Shown in pieces: positions 38,601-50,068 of a stretch of DNA of 64,000 nt. A program made the position numbers and the translations under genes. Location of the stretch: positions 21,007,516-21,071,515 of the forward strand of contig JALJCS010000015.1 of NCBI GenBank assembly GCA_023055355.1. Direction: 5' to 3'. Each line of letters starts with the position of its first letter. The first letter of the stretch is position 1. The DNA is from Agelaius tricolor (Eukaryota > Chordata > Aves > Passeriformes > Icteridae). The notes below the pieces were generated by a model, which saw only the letters and a list, made by a program, of their open reading frames with translations, was not told where the DNA came from and made no database searches.

Positions 38601-41600
38601 AATTCCAAAGTTTGCTCCCTCCTACAAATCTTCCACCAGTTAATGCACACTCTTTGCCTTTTTAGCTTTTCTGTGATTTGGAGTGTTTTTATTGGGGAGC
38701 TGCTTCTCACATCTTCTTGATGGTGTGTTTTGACTTCTCAGAGCATCAGAGAACCAGAAGGGAGCTGGAGGGAAGAAGACCCCAATGTTGTGTGGTCAGT
38801 ACCCGACCAAGAGCGAGGGGAAGGAGCTGAAGATCATGGTGCAGCCGGAGACCCAGCACAGGGCTCGGTACCTGACCGAAGGCAGCCGGGGCTCCGTCAA
38901 GGACCGCACGCAGCAGGGCTTTCCCACCGTCAAGGTAGGCTGGCACAGGGACTGCCTGCCTGGGGCTGGCCAGCTCCAGCTCACTGGGCCTGCGCTCTCT
39001 GCAGTGCTCAGGGAGCAGACGTGGCTGCAGGGGCTGCACAGGGGCTCTTCCTGCAGGTCACGAGTCTTACTGGCATCGCAGAGTTACAGGAGGAGGGAAG
39101 CTGCATGTCAAGGCAGGGATTTAAAACCTGGGATGCACGTTCTGTCAGGCTACAGTTCCATGGACTGTGTGAATGCAGAGACATTCCATACCTACAAAAG
39201 TGAGAGAGTGAAATGCTCTGGCTGTTTGATGGCTGGTGACAGTGGGACATCATTCAGTCCAGTGGTAGTAAAGACATAAAACCAGTTTTCAATTAAAAAA
39301 AAAAAATTGTAAAGGGGATGTTCTGGTTTTGTTGGGTTTTTTTTGGTTGGGATTATTTTTTTGATTGCTTGGTGTATTTTGCTCTTGTTGTTAATTCAGC
39401 AGTATCTGAGTTGCTGTGTACAGTGACTTTGAAGTGAGTCATGGAGATCTCACTGAGGTGTTTTACAGTCCGTACTGCTCAGTGTGTTTAGCGTGGTACA
39501 GGTGGAGGTAGTAGAGGTTGATGTGGATTAGAACTGGAGAATGGGGGCAAGGAATGAGGCAGCATTTATTTGCACACTTGACAGTTGCAGCCTGTTTACT
39601 CTATGGACTTTGATGCTTAAAATTCAGGTGCTGGAGGCGTCTTGCTCTGAGGAGAAACACAAGAAGGTTACAAGGAGCTCTTTGACATTTCTGCTCAAGA
39701 AGGAGTGAGGCTGAGCTCCAGGGACTGCACATGAATGCACAGAGTGGGAATTTCCAAGTCTTGTTTCTTTCCCTTGTAGCCTGGGGAAAGCAGTTGGAGA
39801 ACTTGAGGGCTTGGGAAGGTTTCCTGATGGAGATGGTAGAGAGGCTTAGCAGGAGAAAGGCTGGGCTTGACTTAGGGTGGCAAACAGAAGAACTGGTGTT
39901 AAATATCCTCCCACATGATGATGAGAGTCAGCACGCCAGCACCACACTGGCACCATGGCAAGTGGCACACTGGGCATACTGGGAGGAGTGTGGCCAGCAG
40001 GTTGAGCGAGTAGACAGATAGGTTTGTTATCATATAGATAAGGAGGGCAAAAGACATTTTAATATTTTTTCTTAGTTATGTCACTTTGAGAAAGCAGCAA
40101 AGCAGTTCTCGACCCAAACTAACTTACCAGGTTTACAGGGAGATGTTTGTTTGTGACACAGCCCTTAAAATTTGTGCTGACTGCTGCTGACAGAATACAG
40201 AAGTAGGCTTATCTTCAAAGTCCTGTTCAGCAGTGTTAGGAACACCAGCAGCCCTTCACTCAGTCCTCCTGAGTAATGCAGAACTCCAGTAAAGTTTCAT
40301 AAGAAAAGAATCCATTCATATCGGCCTGTTGCCATGGGGATTTAGTGCTCATTTATGTGGATTTTCTTAATGGGCCTTTGTTCATCTGAATTTCCTTTTA
40401 ACTCCTTTCCCAGTTACCCTCTAGCACCCATCAGTGAAAATTCTCTTTGGAAGAGTCTCGTGTTACTGAATTCCTGGAAGTTCCAGTTTGCTTTACCAGT
40501 AGGCACAGGAGTTCATACCCTGAAGATAAAACTCTGCCAGGGCTGCACAGACAAATGAGTCAGTGAATCTTCAGGAAATCTGAGCTAGTGGGAAAAAAAT
40601 ATGTTACAGACAAGGGAGTTTTTTGTTTAGTTAGTGAGGTTTCAAGGTGAGGGGGAGCAGTGTAAGGATGTTGGTGCTCAGCAGAGATCTGGCTTGGGAG
40701 CGGCTGTGGTGTGTGGCCCTGACACAGGCCGAGGAGGAGCAGCAGATTCAGTGGCCATGTAAATAAAACTCTGATCCTGATGACTTAGAACGTGAGTCTA
40801 CACTCGGTATGCAACATCAAAATTGTATAACCAAGCCTTAATCGAGGGACTGGCTGTCGAGCCCTTTGTTGTGAGCTGTGCCCTTGGTTCCCATGTGGAT
40901 GCCTGTGCTGGGTCACCTCCAGAGATCTTGGGGCTTTGCTCATCTCTGACAGTCACATTTGCTATTTGCTCCTCTTGGACATGAACACACAATGATCTTA
41001 CCAGTATTTCCAGTATTTGCTGGTTTATTTTTTTTCATTTATTCAAACTTGCTACAAACTTCATAACTGCATTTTTAAGTGTGTCAGGGAATAATCCCCC
41101 AAGAGATTCTGCAGAGGATTCTGCTCTCATTTGCATCTCCTCACTACTGAACCTAGAGCTTCTTTCTGCAGGTGCTGCCTGGGCTTCCAGGCCTGGGACA
41201 AAAGACAGCACTGTCACCCAGAAATCCTTGAGCAACGAATGTGTCTCAGTAGAAACACTAAAATACTCATTTTATCTCCTAGAATGCTCTGGCAAGGAAT
41301 TTCCATCTCTGGCCTGCGAATTTGGCAACAATCTAATGTTTTTTTCACTTGGAGTATTTTTCTTAACTATTTCCTAAAAAGAAGAATTTCCTTTGTAATG
41401 CAATGTCTACTTTTACTTCAGGACTTCTTTTACCTCAGAGTATTTTTAGTCTGTGGCACCAGTGGGATCCCACTAATAAAAAATACCCATTAAGAGGACA
41501 CAAACCATTTCATGCCAGGGTGTTGATATTACAGAAATGAATGTAATTTTTGCTGACAATTATGCGATAATTATGGCTTGCACATGGGCTTGCAGGAGGA

Positions 41601-44600
41601 TGTTAAAATGTCTGACCTGCTCTTATTTATGAAGCATTTCAGTGAATCCTGACATTGTTACCTTTTAAATAGGAGATGTCAGGTTACCATTTTTAATTTT
41701 TATTTTGATGTCTCAAGGAAAGCTGGGCTTATGCAGTTGGATGGTTGGACCATTCAATCACCCATTTCTCCCTCTGCTTCCCTTTCATCCAGTTCTGACT
41801 CCTTCAGGGGTTTTGCAACTATTGGACAATTCTAATCTGGTTTCCCGAGGATTTCAAAATGTGTCTGGCATGAAGGTGGAGTCCTGGAATGCACATATTG
41901 AGCAGCAAAACCTCTTCACCTCTGGAATCAGCCCCAGGAAATGTTCTCTTTCTTGGCTGGCTGGTGGATGTAGATGCTGGGAGGGAAGGGGGAATAGTCA
42001 CAGTTGGGGTGAGAACGGGAGGTTGTAAGAGCCGCGAGAGTCGCAGCTGGGATAATTCTGTCTGAAGGTAGACAGGATTGAGGCTGCTTTAGAAGCCAGC
42101 AATTAATGATAACAATTAAAGCAGTGGTTCCTGTGCTAATTGCCCACCTGGGTGTTGCAGCTGGAAGGCCACAACGAGCCCGTGGTGCTGCAGGTGTTCG
42201 TGGGCAACGACTCGGGGCGCGTGAAGCCGCATGGGTTCTACCAGGCCTGCCGGGTGACGGGCAGGAACACCACGCCCTGCAAGGAGGTGGACATCGAGGG
42301 CACCACTGTCATCGAGGTGGGGCTGGACCCGAGCAACAACATGACACTGGCGTGAGTAGCTCTTGCAGGAATATTTCCCTTTATTAGCTTGGGTTTGGGA
42401 ACTGATTTCCTCTGTTGGATGGGTTACGGTTCAAGTCTGAGCATCTCGGCGCTCTCCTCCCTCTGCTCCTCGGCTCTTGCTTGTAATTCAGTGTACTCAC
42501 AGGAGATAGCAGGTGATCCCTGTGCTTTTGGGACACAGAACCCAAAATCCTGGGTACATTGCAGTATTCTTTTTAACACATCAGGCTGTGTTTGCTTCTG
42601 CTGTTCTTGGTTTTTTGGCTGTTTTTTGCTTTAAATCATTTTGCATGGAGCCTGTCTGAAAGCCACCACTGCATCACTCACCTGGCCCTGTACATCTCCC
42701 CTAGGACCACACTTAAGGGAGGACTTATCTGTCACTTCCAAGTCCCACTGAACATAAATAATATGACTACAGTAAGTTTTCTTCTACTCCTGCTTTCTTT
42801 AAGTGAATGCAGAATATTTTGAAGCAATAATCCTGCAAACACAGATCTCACCTGGGGATGGAAGAATGAAGAGCTGTGATTCTAAATTGAATGCTTACCA
42901 GAATTATATTGCACTTTCTGTTTTATTCATGCTTTCATATGCTTTTCTGCTATGATTCACCATCCAAATTAGGCAGGGTTGAATGAAAACTTGAAAAAGG
43001 TCATAGATTTCATGTAAATAAAAAGAAATCTAATAACGTTTCCATAATTACCTCAAGGCTTTTGACTTTGGCTTATGAAACTACTTGAGAGACTGGTAAA
43101 GCTGCTGAACTTACTAAACTATGAAATTCTGCTGTGTTTTGTGTTGTTAGGGTGGATTGTGTGGGAATCCTGAAGCTGAGGAATGCTGATGTGGAAGCCA
43201 GGATAGGGATTGCAGGCTCCAAGAAGAAAAGCACCCGCGCTCGGCTCGTCTTTCGCGTCAACATCACGCGCAAGGACGGCTCCACCCTGACCCTGCAGAC
43301 GCCTTCCTCCCCAATTCTGTGCAGTGAGTGTCAGACCACGGGGCTGAGAGTAGGGGGGTCTGGGTTTCTGTGTGATCTCAGCATGGAAAGGGTGGTCAGG
43401 CACTGGCAGGGGCTGCCCAGGGAGGTCTGGAGTCCCCAGCCCTGGAGGTGCCCAAGGAAGGGCTGGATGTGGCACTCAGTGCTCTGGGCTGGGATCAGGC
43501 ACAGCTTGGACTGGATGGTCTTTAACCTAGATGATGCTGTGATTCTGTGAAAATACCTTGGGGACTAAAAAACCAACCCTGTGTTAATCTGTGATAATCT
43601 CAGAATTGCTGTAGCTGAAATCAAGTTTATTTCTGGTGGGGTAATAGTTAAAATTATTGTTCAGTATTGAAAAGTAGTGATACAATTCCTGATCTTCAGT
43701 TCAATGAATTTTTGCCTCCTAAAATTTCTCTGTTTTTGTCATGGTTGCTTTGAAAAACGACAGTTAGTACTTTGAGTTACTTCTGTATTGTCACATTCAT
43801 GCCTCAGCTTTCAGTGCTAGACAGGACTTGCAGTAAGTCAGCAAGCCTGGCTCTCCCAGCTGTGGTCCTTGCGTGGGCCAGAGGCTGAATCTGTTCTGGT
43901 TCAGTGCAAGAACAAAACTTTTTATAGCTCTTTATTAAACTGCTCTGTTTAGCATGAGCACAGATGGCTGCCTTGGCTGGGGAGGTTGCATTGACCAACA
44001 GGGAAAAGGGGATTGTGGAATCATGGAATGGTTTGGGCTGGAAGGGACCTTAAAGCTCATCTTGTTCCACCTCTTATCTTAATGAATGAGATGGAGAGCT
44101 TTGTCTTTGCATGGAAAGAGTAGAGAAGCTCCTGGGCACTCATACTGTGCTCTTTCCATGGTATAAAAAGGATTTTTTGGGGTTATTTTTTAGAAGTAGT
44201 CGTCTTCACGTCTCCATTCCAATCAGTAGACTGTGGTGGTATTCCACAGTAATGGAGTCGCTGATACTAATTTTCAGATTTAAGATAAAACCATTTTCTA
44301 TGAAATCTCAAAACCATTCCTGTATCTCTTTTGTTTGTAACTTTCCGCCTAAAGATAAAATTATTTTACCCATAGAAGAAGAGGGAGTGAAAATCACCTG
44401 ATGTTTTCTTTAACAGTCCAAAACTTGCTATTGTGAGTGGAAGCTGAGAGTCTGAGATGAAGCATTTAGAGACTGATTTTAAAATAGGCTGTTGAGCTAA
44501 AAAAAGCTGCATTTGGTGCAAAGAGTAAATTGGTTTGGTTTTTGGCAGGCTGGGGTTTGGTCACTTGCTAAGAAAATATTCCCAATTGTGTAAGTTGCTA

Positions 44601-47600
44601 AGAGATTGCCCAGGAATTCTACAGTGTCTCCACTGCTGGAAGTCTTAGATCACAGAAACAAAATACTCTGGTCAGACTTGTGTCTTTGGGGAATATGTGA
44701 ATAAACTGATCATGGTGTGAAGGTTGGGAGGGGAATTCCTGAGGCTCCTTCCAGGACTCTGTGCTTCTGTCTTAACTTACGCCAGAGCTACAGGAACTTG
44801 CAGTAGACCTTGGCCAAGCAAATTTCTGGCACATGGCTACTGGCTGATCAAAATGGCATGAAATGTGTTGTTTATTGAATATAAATCATCTCCTCAGGCA
44901 CATTACACTGGGTTAGTTTGCTGCATAAACCTTACTACAGGTATGTAATGTACCTGCACAACAAGGTTTGCATTTACACTCATCAGAGCCTGTTCATACT
45001 GTGTTTTATAATGTTTCTGAAACCTTTGAGAAGGCATTAAGGAGCTGCAGGCTCTTTATTTGAGGGCTGTGTTTTAAATAGGCTTTGTTAACTTGTTAGC
45101 AAACCTAAATCCAGTTACTCTTTTCATGTGCCTTGAGCATATTCAGTCATTGCGTAACGGTTGCCTGGGAACCTGCAGCCACAGTTGTAGAAAAATCCTT
45201 TCTGAAAGGTCATTAAATAATTTGGAGTGGTACAGGATGTATGTTCTGCTGTGTAGTAAGCCCAGAGAATATTGTTATTAAACACTCAAAGTGGGCCAGG
45301 CAAGTGCAGAAACACGAGTCTGGGTGTGTGCCCTGGGAAGGATGTGTAAGGAGAAAAGGTGCTTGAGGAACCTTTGTTAGAAACCAGAATTATTTTATAT
45401 TGAATGTGTCAAAACACATTATTTTAAAATGTATCTATGTTTAAATTGTCTGCTCATTTACTCATTTAGCACATTTGCATTTAGCTCATTTGTATTTAGC
45501 ACATGTGGTGTGTTAAAACTATTTGGTTTAAGGTTTAAAAAGAGTAGGAATGGTTTGCAGCAGTGGCAGTTTATGATAAGAATGGTATAAATCATCACCT
45601 GGACCTCTGGCACAGGGGCATCCAGGCATGTGTATCTGTAAAATCACATCCCCTTGGCTTGTTTATTTGCTTCAAATTGCTAAAATTTCCAACTCCAGAG
45701 ATGTGAGTCTTGCAAGGATTTGTTGGGGACCTTGAAGCTCATCCCATTCCACCCCTGCCAGGGGACACCAGGTTGCTCCAAGCCCTGGGTTAGTTCTTGC
45801 ACCAGACAGAAAACTGTGTCATGTAAAAGAAACTGTGCAAAGCCCCCCAGGTAAAAGGGGAATCACTCCTTCTGCTCTTTTGCAGAGCAGAACAAGTGAT
45901 TATTGTGATTTCTGTGAGCTCATTACATTTGGTGAGGAAATAATAGAAATGGTTGTGTTCTGAAGAGTTTGTAATGAAATGCATGATAAAGAAAGAAGCT
46001 CAGGAGTTTTAGTTTTTCGTTCATAACCCTGTTAAGTAAAAGTGGTTTGGTTTGGATGTTGATGTTTTCTTGATTCCAGACTCTGTGTTTTCCCTTGCAG
46101 CTCAGCCAGCAGGAGTCCCAGAGATCCTAAAGAAAAGTCTCCACAGCTGTTCAGTGAAGGGTGAAGAGGAAGTTTTTCTGATTGGCAAGAACTTCCTAAA
46201 GGGAACAAAAGTGATTTTCCAAGAGAATGTTTCCGGTTAGTGTGAAAGCAGGGCTGGCTTGGGGTGCTGAGCAGAGCCCGGGGTCGGGGCGTGCTGCTGG
46301 GTACAGCTCAGTCAGGGAGAGCAAACTGGGGAGCAGAGTAAAGGCACTGAAACCAATTGCTCTGTGGATGTGCACTAACCTAGGCTTTTTAATTTTCATT
46401 TAGATGAGAATTCTTGGAAGGCAGAAGCTGAAATTGACATGGAATTATTTCATCAGGTATTATTTTACTGTATTACTTTTATTATTACTACTCTTACCAC
46501 CACTACTACTACTACTGTTATTATTACTACTATTATCATTATATTTTTAATTTAAAAAATACACTGACTATTTAAAAAAAAAAAAATTAATCAAGCCTTT
46601 CCCTCTTTCTGTGCATTTTTAGAAATAATATTAATTTTTTTCACATAAGGTCTGTTGTGAGTCTGGTGGAATAAAATTTGGGGTTTACACCAGTGAAATT
46701 GTTCAGTGTCTAACTGAGAGCTTGGATCCCACAGTGGGTTTGCTGGGCAGGTCTTTACCCTTACGTGCAATGGAATTAAAAGGCCTAATTTGGTTTTCCC
46801 AGCAGTTTTCCATGGAAGGAGAACGTGTGTACAACATAGTCTTTATAACTGGCTGAATTTTTGTTCCACTTTGAAATGTTTTACGGAATATTTATTCTTT
46901 TTGACACAAATGAATGTCCTCTTTAGCTGCAAATGGTGTCAGGAAAGTGCCATCAAGGGCAGTATCCCACATGTGCGTTGCCCCCAGTGCCCTGGGCTTT
47001 CATTTATGGTGGTTTATCAGCCTGTCTCTGTCTTTTGATGTAAGTAAGGAGAATTAAGATCAGTAGTAAGAAAATGTGATCCTTTTGCCTTGCAGAATCA
47101 CCTTATTGTGAAGGTGCCACCATATCATGACCAGCAGATCACCTCAGCTGTCTCAGTGGGAATTTACGTGGTGACCAACGCTGGCAGATCTCACGACGTG
47201 CAGCCCTTCACCTACACTCCAGAGCCAGGTGTGTGGGGTGCCCTGGGGGAGCAGGGGCCTTTTCACCTGCCCAGCAATGTGCATCTTCCCAAAGCCCTCT
47301 TGCTGGCCAGTGGTGCTCTGTCAATAATAAAATCTAAATGCTTTGCTTTTCTCATTTATGTGCCAAATACCTCAAATTCCAGCTGTGTTGTGACAGCTCT
47401 TATATAGCAGCATCCATTTCCAGTTTAAGGATCAAAATGAAGCTGAGCAGGACAAAAAAATCAACATATCCCATACAATGCACCAAATAACCAAGAAATC
47501 CCAGCAGGCTTTATCCTGAGGAAATCTGCAATTTGCCCACTTCATGTATTTTAGTTTATTTATTTATCTGTATCACAATAGACAGTGCAAAGGTTTGTGT

Positions 47601-50036
47601 GGGTTTCAAAGAACCTGAATTTCTTTAAGCTATAAGGAATTGTTTTGGTTTGCTTTGTGTTTTTTTGGCTTGTTTGCTGATTTAACGTAAGGAAGTTCTC
47701 AATGTGTTTTGTCTCGGCAGCTGGGACTCTGAATGTTAATGTGAAGAAGGAAATCTCCAGCCCAGCCCAACATTGTTCTTTTGAAGAGGCTATAAAAGGT
47801 ACTAAATTGATTCTTATCAGTGTTCTTAATAATTTAACTATGAATTCCTACCCAAATTTGGTGATATGAATCAGACATCCTGTGATAAGTCTGTGCTTAT
47901 AAAATCTGGCCCTATTCTTACAGGGAGGTTTGTTTTCTGACTCTGAAACTTTTACTTTATAACAATATCCCTATCAGTATATTTTAGTACAAGCTAATAT
48001 AGAACAAAAAAAAGGCAAAAAATAAGACTAATTTGTAAAAAAATTTTCATGCATCAGGCTCTGCAGTCTAATCTTTATTTAGATGTTTGCAAGTGAAGAG
48101 TAAAAAAAGAGCCAAGAATTGCAGTTAATACAAAGAATTAGAAACTCTGTAGTGTTAATTTAAGCAAATATATAAACTAATATACAGGGTAAGCCTGACA
48201 TCCATCTAATTTAGTGTGGAGCTTAACTGAGGGAAGATCCCAGCTGCTCCAGGAGAACAGCTGCTGCTCCTTGGAACACAATGTGCTGTTGCTGTTCCTT
48301 CGTGTCCTCAGTTAATTTATGCAATAAATATGAATTTACACTCTCATGGGGGTTTCCATGTCAGCTCCTCTTTGATGCTTCCTTCCTGTACCTGTTCTGC
48401 TCCAGGCTGACTCTGAACCAGAGGTCAGAGAATTTTATTTGCTGTATGTACTTGGTGTGTTCTGTCCTTCCTCACTCTGTACACATGTGCAGAAATTTTA
48501 CTGCCACCCTACTGTAAGGTTTAAATTTGCTTAGGGTGTGGAGATCTGTTGCTTTACGTTGAAGAGTAGTTCTGTAATTTACTTAAAGGGAGGTATGGAG
48601 TGGTTTTACCATTGCCCCTCTTGTTGTGGTTTTGTTTGTGGCTGCAGCAGTGAAGGCCACGGGCTGTAACCTGGAGAAGGTGAACATTCTTCCTAGTGCC
48701 TTGATAACTCCACTCATGCCAAGCAGTATGATCAAGAATGAAGATGTGGCTCCAATGGAAGTAAGTGCACAAAACTGCTCTCCCCCCGTGTTCCAGGTGG
48801 GGTTTGGCGGGGGCTGAGCACAGCAGCTTTCAGACTCTGTGTTACATCTGCTCCTTGGTCCGTGCTTTAGCAGTGGAGAACAGTAATAGACAGGGAAAAG
48901 TGCCATGTGCAGGATCAGTCTGGGCAAAACACAGTTACAGAGCATGTGTGAAACAGACAACTGCCTTTAATAACTACCTGCTTCCTGCCCCCAGACAGAT
49001 TGATGGGTTAGTGACCCTGTGATGGGGATTTTTATCCTCTGACACAGAGCAAGTAAATTACTGTAAGAATGTTCTTTTAATCAGTTCTTAGCATTGCTTT
49101 CATTAAATTGTGCCATGATTCCATCCTTGAAGTAGCATTTCCACTGCTGATCATTTGTTTGCTGGTTTGGGTGTGTCTGGGTTTCACATCTCACATCTCC
49201 CTCTGATCTTCCCTGGACATGGGGGATTTTTGGAAATTGTATCTGCATAACCCCAGTAAGTTTATAAATTACCAAATGTCTTGCTCTTTTCAGGCTTCAA
49301 ATGTGGTTGGACCAACTCAGCCAACATTGGAAAACAGCATGTCTGGCATATCAACTTCTGCTTCCCATTTACCTTCTGAAAGTGAAAACCAGCAGCAGAT
49401 CCAGCCCAAGGTGTACAACGCAGAGACCCTGAGCACGATCCAAACGCAGGACATTTCCCAGCCCGGCAGCTTCTCGGCAGTGTCCACGCCGGGCCCGCTG
49501 CAGAACAGCGATGCCCTGCTGCAGCAGGCTGCCCAGTTCCAGGGCAGGGACTCGCAGCCCAGGGAGGTGCTGCAGTCGGATGGCACGGTGGTGGCCCTGT
49601 CCCAGCTGGCCGATGCCTCGCAGCAGCAGCAGCCGACGCTCTCGGAGCCGGCCCAGGCCCTGCAGCAGCAGATCTCCTCGAGCATCTTCTCGTCGGCCAG
49701 CGGCGTGAGTCAGCTCCAGAACACCATCCAGCAGCTCCAGGCCGGGAACTTCCCCACCAACACCGCCACGGGCAGCAGCAGGAACGTCGACTTGGTGCAG
49801 CAGGTTCTGGAAGCTCAGCAGCAGTTATCTTCCGTTCTGTTTTCGGGCTCAGACAGCAGCGAGGATGTCCAGGATCAGCTGAACGCAGATATCTTTCAGC
49901 AGGTCAGCCAGATACAGAGCAGCGTGAACCCCGGGATGTTTTCCTCCTCAGACACAGCTGTCCATTCCAGAGCAGAGAACCTTTTGCCCGGCCGAGCTGA
50001 GAGCGTGCACTCCCAGCCCGAGGGTGCCCTGTCCAG

Positions 50037-50068
<32 letters not shown>

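Larger units (their letters stand above)
34333..38741 (+). other. NFAT5: NFAT5 intron 3 (4.4 kb)
   Basis: Starts with a T-rich stretch, holds CR1 fragments at 34520-34683 and 37340-37498 and a (GT)n-like patch at 38370-38386. No coding exon seen. Confidence 0.88.
43324..46100 (+). other. NFAT5: NFAT5 intron 6 (2.8 kb)
   Basis: Holds three CR1 fragments (43382-43550 sense; 44015-44078 and 45718-45790 antisense) and a TTTAGC-rich direct-repeat patch at about 45452-45505. No coding exon seen. Confidence 0.87.
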
